A stretch of DNA of 64,000 bases, from contig NZ_JBEFNF010000006.1 of NCBI RefSeq assembly GCF_040196175.1, positions 62,001-126,000 of the forward strand. Direction: 5' to 3'. How positions within the stretch are numbered: the stretch's first letter is position 1; each line of letters begins with the position of its first letter. The notes beneath the pieces were generated by a model. It was given only the letters and a program-made list of their open reading frames with translations. It searched no databases and was not told the DNA's origin. The DNA comes from Halospina sp040196175 (lineage in GTDB: Bacteria > Pseudomonadota > Gammaproteobacteria > Pseudomonadales > Oleiphilaceae). Both the position numbers and the translations under genes were made by a program. Positions 16,944 to 24,471 of the stretch are shown one piece after another.

Positions 16944-18116
16944 ATGAGCACACTCACCCCGAAGATAGCATCGGAATTAGCGGATGCTGTTTATCAGGTT
17001 CGACAACCAGACCGTACAGGAAACTACGCTCTGGAAATCAATCCGGGTCTTCAGAAGGCCTTCAACATTGAACCTAAGAAGAACCTCGTCGTTGGAGAAA
17101 CTGGCGGTTTCTTTGGGCTTTATACCAAAAAGTCCGGATTTGCCGTTATTGGAGAAGGCCAAAATCGATTCCGTAAGGACACTGTCATTGCAGTACGCGG
17201 TAGCAAGACGGATGCTGATTACCTGACCAACTTCGACGTTGGCATCTCGACTGCAACGAATAATCAGAGCGTTCATTCAGGATTCGAAGAAACCTTTTCA
17301 AGCATGCGTCCGATAATGGAGAAAAAGCTCCAGGCACGTATGCATCAGCTTCGTGGCGAGCACACCATTCACTGCGTAGGACACAGCCTCGGCGGCGCTT
17401 TAGCATCGCTGATAGCGGATTGGGTTAAAGCTCGCTTCCAAACCCAAGTCAAACTCTACACCTTCGGCGCACCACGGGTAGGCCTGAATGGTTACGCTCT
17501 AACCAATACAGCCCGTATTGATAATCACTACCGCTGCACTCATGGAGCCGACCCGGTTCCACTGGTTCCTGTTTGGCCATTCATCCACGCACCCACTGAA
17601 GGCGCCGGGGAATACCGACTCGATGGTGCCGAAAGCATCAGCTTCACGGCCCACTCCATGGGAATCAACGGTACACCTGGCTATCGCAATACCGCGATGG
17701 CCGATGATTGGAGTGAGCTGAAACGCCAATCCAAACGCTTTCTTAATCAACCCGTCAGACTGCGTCACGAAGACCGGCTACAAGCTTCTTTTACTAATTA
17801 CTGGTCGGAAAAGCTCAACGCCGCCCTAATCACCCTGTTAAAAGATGCCGGATACTATTCCGCTCTCGCAATTCAAAACACCATGAGTTCTGCTCTGACC
17901 TTCTATGACCGACTAGCTCGATCCTTGGAAAAAATTGCGGAAGCATCAACGAAATTTGCCGAACAGACGGCAGGCCTTCTGGGTCATATGCTGGTCTTCG
18001 CGGGAAAAGCTGCGGTAACGGTGACCAAGCTCACCTATCAGTTCATCCGCTGGGTCTTCGAAACCACCATTGGAGCACTGAACAAGTGCGTTAAAAAGGC
18101 GCTGGAAGCACTGTAG
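16944..18116 (+). CDS. class 3 lipase family protein, possible type VI lipase effector
   Basis: This 390-residue lipase_3-fold protein has the elbow VGHSLGGAL (Ser148), Asp203 in THGADPVPLVP and His237 in FTAHSMG, a complete catalytic triad. Upstream, AVRGSKTDADYLTNFD matches the oxyanion strand of class 3 lipases. There is no secretion signal, so the protein is not a Sec lipase. A C-terminal 120 residues of amphipathic helices (about 270-390) could insert into membranes. AAGGA precedes the ATG. Lack of a signal, a partner gene and foreign base composition fit a type VI phospholipase effector, but no VgrG, PAAR or Hcp gene is present. An ordinary cytosolic lipase remains possible. Confidence 0.8.
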   Translation: MSTLTPKIASELADAVYQVRQPDRTGNYALEINPGLQKAFNIEPKKNLVVGETGGFFGLYTKKSGFAVIGEGQNRFRKDTVIAVRGSKTDADYLTNFDVGISTATNNQSVHSGFEETFSSMRPIMEKKLQARMHQLRGEHTIHCVGHSLGGALASLIADWVKARFQTQVKLYTFGAPRVGLNGYALTNTARIDNHYRCTHGADPVPLVPVWPFIHAPTEGAGEYRLDGAESISFTAHSMGINGTPGYRNTAMADDWSELKRQSKRFLNQPVRLRHEDRLQASFTNYWSEKLNAALITLLKDAGYYSALAIQNTMSSALTFYDRLARSLEKIAEASTKFAEQTAGLLGHMLVFAGKAAVTVTKLTYQFIRWVFETTIGALNKCVKKALEAL

Positions 18117-18139
18117 TGGCTCCAGAGCCGCTCTACGTC

Positions 18140-19084
18140 TTAAGGCTGCAGCACCAGCTTCCCCCGCACATGCCCCTCCTCCTGCCGGCGATGGGCCGCG
18201 GCCGCGTCGCCCAGGGGGAAGGCGGCGGCGACGTGGAGGTCCGCGTCGCCGCGATTGAGCAAAGCCAGAATTTCTTCCAGCTGCTCAGCGTCCGGCTCCA
18301 CCACATAACCGACGGCCTGAATCCCTCTTGCCGCAGCAGCGTCGTTGATCTGCTGCGCGGTCACCGTGGGTGCCGTAACAAGCTTACCGTGCTCGCCCAG
18401 AGTGGTGAGCGCAGCTTTGCCGGCCTCGCCGCCGACCAGATCGAGCACGGCGTCAAGACCGTAGCAGACGTCATGAACGTCCTCGTTTTCATAGTTGATC
18501 ACGTCGTCGGCGCCCAGCTGATGGAGGAAATCTTCATTGGCCCCGGAGCCGGTGGTGACGACATGGGCACCATGCTGAGCCGCGAACTGCACCGCGAAGT
18601 GGCCCACACCTCCGGCGCCTCCCAGGATCAGGAGCTTCTGGCCAGGCTGCAGCCCGAGATGGGTAAACAACCCCTGCCAGGCCGTGAGCGCGGCCAGCGG
18701 GACAGCACCGATTTCCTCCAGCCTCAGGCTCTCCGGGGCCCGACAGAGCTCGTCGGCCTGCACCAGGGCCTGTTCGGCGTAACCGCCGCCGGCCCGGGGG
18801 AAACCGGTCATGCCTACCACAGGATCGCCCGGATGCCACTCGTCTACGTCGGCGCCCACCGCCTCAACGGTACCGGCCAGTTCAAAGCCCGGCACCCAGG
18901 GAAGATGCTCCCGAATGGCGTTGGCCACGAACCCCTGACCGGCGCGGGTCTTGAAGTCGATGGGATTTACCCCGGCGCTGGCTACGCGCACACGTACCTG
19001 GCCCTCACCGGGTTCAGGCACTGCTGCTTCCCGCAACTCCAGGGCGCTGGCATCACCGAATTCAGAAATGACGATCTGGCGCAT
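18140..19084 (-). CDS. NADPH:quinone oxidoreductase-like zinc-independent alcohol dehydrogenase (MDR family)
   Basis: This 314-residue medium-chain dehydrogenase/reductase opens with MRQIVISEFGDASALELREA and has the family's VNPIDFKTRAG and the NADP-binding LILGGAGGVGHFAVQFAAQHG. It lacks the structural zinc cysteine cluster, so it belongs to the quinone-oxidoreductase branch. It is the last gene of a leftward unit with the thioesterase (16-base gap), the SMP-30-like protein and ybfF. The substrate is unknown; reduction of quinones or activated double bonds is the usual activity. Confidence 0.9.
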   Translation of the reverse strand: MRQIVISEFGDASALELREAAVPEPGEGQVRVRVASAGVNPIDFKTRAGQGFVANAIREHLPWVPGFELAGTVEAVGADVDEWHPGDPVVGMTGFPRAGGGYAEQALVQADELCRAPESLRLEEIGAVPLAALTAWQGLFTHLGLQPGQKLLILGGAGGVGHFAVQFAAQHGAHVVTTGSGANEDFLHQLGADDVINYENEDVHDVCYGLDAVLDLVGGEAGKAALTTLGEHGKLVTAPTVTAQQINDAAAARGIQAVGYVVEPDAEQLEEILALLNRGDADLHVAAAFPLGDAAAAHRRQEEGHVRGKLVLQP

Positions 19085-19100
19085 GAGGTATCCTCCGGGA

Positions 19101-19544
19101 TTACTGATCGTGGCTGGCTTTTTTCAGCAGATCCGCCATGGGCTGCGGAATGCGCGCCGGGCGTTGGGTCGCAGTATCAATACATACATGGCGGGACTCC
19201 GCTTCCACCAGGGTCCGGCCATCACTGGGCCGCACCAGCTGGAACAGACGCCCGGAACGCAGCTTGCCATCGAACTCGATCAGCCAGGTGCCAAGGATCA
19301 GTTCGTCCCCCGCCAGAGCGGCCGCCTTGTAATCAATCTCGGTGCGCACAATGGCCATGGCGCGCCCGAGTTCCTCCTGAAGCTCCCAGGTCAGCCCCAC
19401 CGACTCGATGTGCGCCCAACTGATCTCTTCCATCCACTGCAGGTAGATGGTGTTGTTGGCATGCCCGAGCCGGTCCACATCCTGTTCCGCGACCCCGATG
19501 GTCATCGTGAAGGGGGCGGGCAAACGCCATTGCCAGTCACTCAT
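19101..19544 (-). CDS. acyl-CoA thioesterase, 4HBT/YbgC-type hotdog fold
   Basis: This 147-residue single hotdog-domain protein has VAEQDVDRLGHANNTIYLQWMEEI, containing the 4HBT active-site Asp in the D-x-x-G-H-x-N pattern, and later MAIVRTEIDYKAAALAGDEL. Such enzymes hydrolyse short- or medium-chain acyl-CoA esters. Its start overlaps the end of the SMP-30-like gene by 8 bases, indicating coupled translation. Confidence 0.9.
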   Translation of the reverse strand: MSDWQWRLPAPFTMTIGVAEQDVDRLGHANNTIYLQWMEEISWAHIESVGLTWELQEELGRAMAIVRTEIDYKAAALAGDELILGTWLIEFDGKLRSGRLFQLVRPSDGRTLVEAESRHVCIDTATQRPARIPQPMADLLKKASHDQ

Positions 19545-20634
19545 CCGGTTGCTCCCTCAGGGCCCTGAGCGCCCTGTCGTATTCCAGTCGACCGATACGG
19601 TCATTATAGAGTGACCCGAAGTAGAGCGCACCATCGCGCGCTTTCACTGACGTGATCATTTGCAAGCGCTGCCCGGTAGGATCATGCAGACTGCCCAGCA
19701 TCCGGCCCTGCTGATCAAACGCAAGTACAAGCCCATAGGCTTGCGGTGCAGGCTGAAGCGATTCCGGCAGCTTAGCCACCTGCTCTTTAAGCCAGGGGTT
19801 TGGATGGAACGCATCCATCTGTGGATTGCGCTTAGTGGGCAGGGCAACCCAGATAATGCCATTGTCATCTGCAGCAAGATTATCCGGAAAACCGGGCAGG
19901 TTGCGGGCAAAAACCTCGCTCGTTCCAGCTTTCTCCCCTTCGAGCCAGTACTGCTGGATGCGATAGCGCCAGGTTTCGTTCACCAGAACCGAGCGCTCAT
20001 CCTTAGTGAGTGCCACGCCGTTGGCGAAGTACAGATCGTCCATCAGCGTTTCAGTTTCACCGGTTTCCGGATCATAACGCAGAAGTCGCCCATGAGGGCG
20101 TGACTCCAGCATATCCAAACGGTAGTCCGGCTGATGGAAGCGGCTGCTGGCATCCGTGAAATAGATGCGCCCATCCGAGGCAATGGCCAGATCATCAGTG
20201 AAGGCGAAAAGCTTGCCTTCGGAGCCGGTGCTCAGCACCTCAATCGAGCCATCGGGCGCCACGGACAGCAGCCCCTTCCAGGCATCCGCCACAATCAGAT
20301 TGCCGTTGGCATCAAACTCCAGGCCCAACGGCCGCCCGCCGGTATTAGTAAAGGTTTCCACCGCCCCTGCCGGAGTCACACGGATGATCCGCCCGTCGTC
20401 CAGCCCTGCATAGACGTTGCCGTCGGCATCGACCTCGGTGTCTTCCGGGCCCTGGATCTTCCCCCTGGCCAGTACGTCCGCATGCTGCAGCGCCTTATTC
20501 GGTTGGGCTGGCCCTTCCAGCCCCGGTCCCTGCGGGGGATCCCAGGCTACGGAATCAACCGGCGACGGCCAGAGGAGGAAGGATCCGATGACCAGCAGTA
20601 AAGCGATAAGGAGTGTGAGCAAGATTTTTTTCAT
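19537..20634 (-). CDS. membrane-anchored SMP-30/gluconolactonase or strictosidine-synthase-like beta-propeller
   Basis: This 365-residue protein starts at MKKILLTLLIALLLVIGSFLLW, an N-terminal signal anchor, and continues as a six-bladed propeller of the SMP-30/strictosidine synthase-like family (GPEDTEVDADGNVYAGLDDG; LRYDPETGETETLMDDLYFANGVAL). Upstream in-frame codons exist to 20724, but the start at 20634 gives a clean signal anchor and has a GAG-type Shine-Dalgarno. The family includes lactonases and esterases; the bacterial inner-membrane members are poorly characterised. Probably faces the periplasm. Confidence 0.85.
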   Translation of the reverse strand: MKKILLTLLIALLLVIGSFLLWPSPVDSVAWDPPQGPGLEGPAQPNKALQHADVLARGKIQGPEDTEVDADGNVYAGLDDGRIIRVTPAGAVETFTNTGGRPLGLEFDANGNLIVADAWKGLLSVAPDGSIEVLSTGSEGKLFAFTDDLAIASDGRIYFTDASSRFHQPDYRLDMLESRPHGRLLRYDPETGETETLMDDLYFANGVALTKDERSVLVNETWRYRIQQYWLEGEKAGTSEVFARNLPGFPDNLAADDNGIIWVALPTKRNPQMDAFHPNPWLKEQVAKLPESLQPAPQAYGLVLAFDQQGRMLGSLHDPTGQRLQMITSVKARDGALYFGSLYNDRIGRLEYDRALRALREQPDE

Positions 20635-20662
20635 TGTTATTCGAGATCTCAGGTTTCTGTAT

Positions 20663-21442
20663 TCAGGTGGCCCCGGCAAGAAAACGATGGCAGACGCGGG
20701 CGAACAGTTCGGGTTTCTCCGCATGCAGCCAGTGCCCGACTTCCGGAATCACCTTCAGATCGGCATTCGGGAAATAACGCTGAACGGCGTCCTGATGGCT
20801 GCTTTGGATGTAGTCGGAATTGCCGCCACGGATGAACAGGGTTGGCCCCTCGTAGACGCCATCCGCCATCGGCGCCGCCATGATCTGTTTGTAACAGGCC
20901 AGGATCCCGCTCACATTCATTTGCCACCGGAAGCCGCCTTGAGCCGGTATCAGGTTGGTCAGAAGGAACTGTCGGACGCCCTTTTCCGCGATGTATTGCG
21001 ACAGCACGGCATCGGCTTCACGGCGGGATCTGACAGCCGCCGGATCCAGCGTTTCCAGCGCCTGCTGAATCGCGTCATGATGCGGCTCATAGGTCACCGG
21101 CGCAATGTCTGCAACAATGAGGTCCGCCACGCGGTGCGGTGCCATCAGGGCCAGTTCCATGGCAATCTTACCTCCCATGGAATGTCCCAGAAGGTGGGCC
21201 TGTTCCAGACCCTCCCCGTCCATGTAGGCCCGCACATCCGCCGCCATCTCGAGGTAGCTCATGCTGTCGGTATGCGGCGAGTCACCATGATTACGCAGAT
21301 CCAGGCTGTGCACCTCATAATCCGGTGCCAGGCGCCGGCGAACACCCCCCAGGGTATCACCGGCCCCGAAGAGCCCGTGCATGAGTATCAGGGGCGGACC
21401 TTCTCCCTTGACACTCGCGTTGAGCTTCACGATTTCGGTCAA
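20663..21442 (-). CDS. ybfF: YbfF-type esterase (alpha/beta hydrolase)
   Basis: This 259-residue alpha/beta hydrolase is close to E. coli YbfF: ILMHGLFGAGDTLGGVRR, LDLRNHGDSPHTDSMSYLEM, nucleophile GHSMGGK, DIAPVTYEPHHDAI and the catalytic His in EVGHWLHAEKPE. YbfF hydrolyses short to long acyl esters and thioesters in vitro. The start is TTG at 21442, preceded by CGGAG at 8 bases. It leads the leftward unit ybfF, SMP-30-like, thioesterase, dehydrogenase. Confidence 0.88.
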   Translation of the reverse strand: MTEIVKLNASVKGEGPPLILMHGLFGAGDTLGGVRRRLAPDYEVHSLDLRNHGDSPHTDSMSYLEMAADVRAYMDGEGLEQAHLLGHSMGGKIAMELALMAPHRVADLIVADIAPVTYEPHHDAIQQALETLDPAAVRSRREADAVLSQYIAEKGVRQFLLTNLIPAQGGFRWQMNVSGILACYKQIMAAPMADGVYEGPTLFIRGGNSDYIQSSHQDAVQRYFPNADLKVIPEVGHWLHAEKPELFARVCHRFLAGAT

Positions 21443-21532
21443 AACGATTTCTCCGTGTCATACTTCACGTTCGGCACTAGCGAAGAACCGGCGACGAACT
21501 TAGACTCGTGACATCAAGCAGTGTAAGCCTAA

Positions 21533-21991
21533 ATGGAACCCAGCCCCATGGCCACAGCATCACCTCTTGCGGATGAGCGCCGCCAACTGACGCGATTCCC
21601 CGCCGCAGAACTCGAAGTCCGGCTTCAAGTGGGACACACCCGCTTCAGTCGCAGCGAAACAGTCGAAGCAGCTGATTTCACCCGAGAGGGTGTTGCCATC
21701 ATCACATCCCGGAGTCTGCGCCTGGGACAGAAAGTGCGAATTGACCTGATCCTGCGGTTGGACCGCAGTGAAATCCGCCAACATCGATTGGTTGCCATGG
21801 TTACCAATGTTCGGGCAGAGGGAAACCGGTACCGCTATGGCCTGAGGTTTGACTATAGAGCTAATGCAACCATGCGGGCGCTCGAGACACAGGCTCGGCT
21901 CGGCCGTATGGAAGGGATTCTGGCGCGGATCGAAAAAATGAAGGCCCGTCACCGCAGCGGTGAGGACCTCATCAGGGATTACGGTTCCTGA
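21533..21991 (+). CDS. PilZ-domain protein (probable c-di-GMP receptor)
   Basis: This 152-residue protein consists of one PilZ domain. The c-di-GMP signature is present in slightly relaxed form: ERRQLTRFPA supplies the RxxxR part, and DFTREGVAI stands for (D/N)xSxxG with Thr for Ser. The beta-barrel core follows (KVRIDLILRLDRSEIRQHRLVAMVTNV). The window also encodes an active-looking diguanylate cyclase and a degenerate GGDEF-EAL protein, though not adjacent. An alternative ATG lies at 21548. It stands divergent to ybfF and 9 bases from the end of the convergent 35-codon gene. Confidence 0.88.
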   Translation: MEPSPMATASPLADERRQLTRFPAAELEVRLQVGHTRFSRSETVEAADFTREGVAIITSRSLRLGQKVRIDLILRLDRSEIRQHRLVAMVTNVRAEGNRYRYGLRFDYRANATMRALETQARLGRMEGILARIEKMKARHRSGEDLIRDYGS

Positions 21992-22000
21992 GCGCTATCT

Positions 22001-22108
22001 TCAGTTGAATACCGGGATCTCGCTGAGATAATCGAAAAGAGCCTTGAGATTGGCCTTTTCTTCGTCGGTATGCGGAACGCAGATTGCCGGATTGAGCTCC
22101 ATATCCAT
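22001..22108 (-). CDS. 35-residue small protein of unknown function
   Basis: An ATG at 22108 with a perfect AAGGAG seven bases upstream opens a 35-codon frame: MDMELNPAICVPHTDEEKAN, then LKALFDYLSEIPVFN. The peptide is acidic and soluble, with one Cys and a likely amphipathic helix at residues 14-30. The frame remains open further upstream (to 22300), but the Shine-Dalgarno fixes the short start and the longer form would overlap the opposite-strand AraC gene. I do not recognise a family. It lies tail-to-tail with the PilZ gene and head-to-head with the AraC gene. Confidence 0.6.
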   Translation of the reverse strand: MDMELNPAICVPHTDEEKANLKALFDYLSEIPVFN

Positions 22109-22213
22109 AACGCAACTCCTTGGGTTTGTCATCAATTCAGGTATTATTCTATCCCGCAATGCCTGACCCGGCTTGACGCACCCGCTCAACCTTTTGACAG
22201 GTGGTAACAGTCG

Positions 22214-23248
22214 ATGACAGACAGCCCCACGGTGAGCGCCTCCGGCACTCTTGCTCTCACCCACTACCTGACCAGCCGGGGATTCGCCACCCAGGACCAT
22301 ATCGATGGCATCCTTGGGATCTCATCCGAGGAGCTTGAGGATCCAGACTGCCGCGTGGCTGTACACAGCCATAACCAGCTGTGGCAGGAGGCGCTTCTCC
22401 TGACCGGAGACCCGGCCCTGGGGCTGCGCTTGGGTGAGATCGTGGACCCCGACCGCATGGGGCTGATGAGCCACATCGTGTTCAACAGCGACACCATTGA
22501 ACATGCGCTCGAGGAATACATGCGGCTCCACCGGCTCGTGAACGAGGCGGTGCACCTGTACCAGACCCGCGAGGGCGACCGGATACGGGTCACCTGGCAC
22601 GTACCGGATCCGGCGCTGTACTGCATTCCCGACATGGACCGCACCCTCTCCGCTGCGGTTACCCGTGCACGCCACTTCATCCATCCCAGGCTGGCCATTG
22701 AGCAGCTGAGCCTGGCGCATGAGGACCCCGGGTATCGCGCCCACTACGAACGGATCTTCCAGTGCCCGGTGACTTTCGGCGCTGGAGAGACCAGCCTGTG
22801 CTTCCCGGCCCGTTATCTGGACTCACCGCTGCCCCACCGCAACCCCTATGTGCACTCGGCCCTGACCACGCACGTCAATCGACTGCTGCGCCAGCTACGC
22901 CCACGCAAGACGGTGTCCGAGCGGGTCCGGCGGATCATCCAGAAACACCTTCCGCGCACGCCGGATGTGGATCGGGTGGCGTCAGCAATGCATATGAGCC
23001 GCCAGACACTGTACCGCAAGCTGAAAAAGGAAGGGGAAAGCTTCCAGAACCTGGCTGAAACGGTACGCCGGGAGCGCGCCCTACAGTACGTCGCCGAGGG
23101 CGAGTATGGCCTGACGGAAGTAGCCTTCCTGCTGGGGTTTTCGGAGCTGAGCGCCTTCAGCCGCGCCTTCAAGCGCTGGACGGGCGAAAGCCCCGGCCAT
23201 TACCGCACCAGGCACCGTGAGACACAGACCTCGACCATCGCCGACTAG
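22214..23248 (+). CDS. AraC-family transcriptional regulator
   Basis: This 344-residue regulator has the N-terminal arabinose-binding-like domain of the OruR/ArgR-type AraC group (about residues 20-205, with NQLWQEALLLTGDPALGLRLG and MGLMSHIVFNSDTIEHALEE) and a C-terminal AraC helix-turn-helix pair (PDVDRVASAMHMSRQTLYRK and GLTEVAFLLGFSELSAFSRA). Homologues control catabolic or lipid-related genes. Its end overlaps the convergent acyltransferase-like gene by 4 bases. The likely target cannot be read directly. Confidence 0.92.
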   Translation: MTDSPTVSASGTLALTHYLTSRGFATQDHIDGILGISSEELEDPDCRVAVHSHNQLWQEALLLTGDPALGLRLGEIVDPDRMGLMSHIVFNSDTIEHALEEYMRLHRLVNEAVHLYQTREGDRIRVTWHVPDPALYCIPDMDRTLSAAVTRARHFIHPRLAIEQLSLAHEDPGYRAHYERIFQCPVTFGAGETSLCFPARYLDSPLPHRNPYVHSALTTHVNRLLRQLRPRKTVSERVRRIIQKHLPRTPDVDRVASAMHMSRQTLYRKLKKEGESFQNLAETVRRERALQYVAEGEYGLTEVAFLLGFSELSAFSRAFKRWTGESPGHYRTRHRETQTSTIAD

Positions 23249-24030
23249 TCCTCCCCGAACCGCAGCACCAGATGATTCACCAGCCGCTGCAGGCGCGCCC
23301 GAACATGGCGGGCATGGGCGGCTACCTGTTGGTCGCAACCCGGCTCTGCCAGAGCCTCAGGTGACAGATCCGGCTGATACAGCTCACTCGCCAGCCCCAG
23401 TTGCGGGATGCGCCCACCCAGCAACCGGGGCAGACTCACCACGCCGCTCTGCTCCGTGGCCCGGCGCAGGTGCGCGGGCAGAGGGGCCGTAAGAAAGCGC
23501 GCTGCCGATGGTATGGGCACAGGCCGGCCCAGCCTTGCAGTACCGCTATGGGCAAGCAACAGCACAGGCACTTGCGCCCGAACCGCCGCCTCAATAAAGC
23601 GGTGACTGCGGAAGGGCTGTATGTCGATGCCATTGCCTACGTTGCTGTACTCACCCTCCGGCATGATCGCGCAATCATTGAAGGTGGCACCACCCAGCTT
23701 CGCAACGAGATCGTCCACCCCGGACTCCGCGGTGGTCTGCACCAGCCGCTGCGCCAGTGGCCCGACTCCGGGCAGCCGATGAAAACCGCGCCAGGTCACC
23801 CCAAACGGCACCCGCTCACCCCCTCCGTGGCGCACCATGGTCCGCACCAGTGCCGTCAGTGCTGGGGCGGGCCCGAGCATAGGGCCATGGTTCATGATGA
23901 TCAGAAGCTGCGGATGAGCTTCCAGGACTTCAGCCAACTGGTCCATACCTTCGCCCTCAGCCTCATCGCGGTAGAACAGCGGGGCGAGGCGATCAGCCAC
24001 AGGCAGGAGATCGCGATAGGTCCGCGCCAT
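23245..24030 (-). CDS. PlsC-like lysophospholipid acyltransferase homologue with altered motif I
   Basis: This 261-residue protein is distantly like glycerophospholipid acyltransferases. IIMNHGPMLGPAPAL stands where the catalytic NHxxxxD motif lies, and AIMPEGEYSNVG stands for the phosphate-binding FPEGTRS. The Asp of NHxxxxD is absent, so it may be inactive or use another acid. A hydrophobic patch (VPVLLLAHSGTARLG) follows. It starts 2 bases after the DUF1499 gene, so both are one transcript. The assignment is at fold level only. Confidence 0.6.
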   Translation of the reverse strand: MARTYRDLLPVADRLAPLFYRDEAEGEGMDQLAEVLEAHPQLLIIMNHGPMLGPAPALTALVRTMVRHGGGERVPFGVTWRGFHRLPGVGPLAQRLVQTTAESGVDDLVAKLGGATFNDCAIMPEGEYSNVGNGIDIQPFRSHRFIEAAVRAQVPVLLLAHSGTARLGRPVPIPSAARFLTAPLPAHLRRATEQSGVVSLPRLLGGRIPQLGLASELYQPDLSPEALAEPGCDQQVAAHARHVRARLQRLVNHLVLRFGED

Positions 24031-24032
24031 GG

Positions 24033-24392
24033 CTAACGCTTCATCAGCTTACCGCGAACGACTTCCAGCCGGCGACGGTTTGCACCGAAATCCGAATACC
24101 CGAGCCGCGAGGCCGAACGCACCTGGATCAGGCCCTGTTCCCTATCATGAACAAAATCCAGGTCATCCACGAACCGCAACAGCTTGGTTCGGGCTTCCGC
24201 TCGCAGGGTCTGCGGCGTCTGCTCAACAATCGCCACCCCGGGCATAGCCTCAAGGATACCCGGGAGGCGCTCCCAGCTGCTTTCATCATCTGGAAAAGGC
24301 TCAATGTACTGCTTTCCGTGACCCTGGCTGGAAACACAGTTGGGGGTGCGTGGGCAGGGTCTGAGCTGGGGACTTCCTGCATCAGTACTCAT
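24033..24392 (-). CDS. DUF1499-family protein
   Basis: This 119-residue protein has the DUF1499 opening RPCPRTPNCVSSQ and later EARTKLLRFVDDLDFVHD and IQVRSASRLGYSDFGANRRR, all hallmarks of the family. The function is unknown. A GTG at 24437 is in frame, but ATG 24392 has GGAG at 5 bases and gives the normal family length. There is no signal peptide. It leads a two-gene transcript with the acyltransferase-like gene and stands divergent to the M24-type hydrolase. Confidence 0.9.
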   Translation of the reverse strand: MSTDAGSPQLRPCPRTPNCVSSQGHGKQYIEPFPDDESSWERLPGILEAMPGVAIVEQTPQTLRAEARTKLLRFVDDLDFVHDREQGLIQVRSASRLGYSDFGANRRRLEVVRGKLMKR

Positions 24393-24471
24393 ACGGACTC
24401 CATTCTTAGCGACAGAATCGGGCTGAATCTGCTTCACTTACGTGAGGATCAGACATTACCAGAGGCCAGCA

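Noticed and set aside
18116..19423. A 435-codon rightward open frame
   Set aside because: It is antisense to the MDR dehydrogenase and thioesterase genes, both of which have clear family motifs; its own translation is a low-complexity shadow without any domain.
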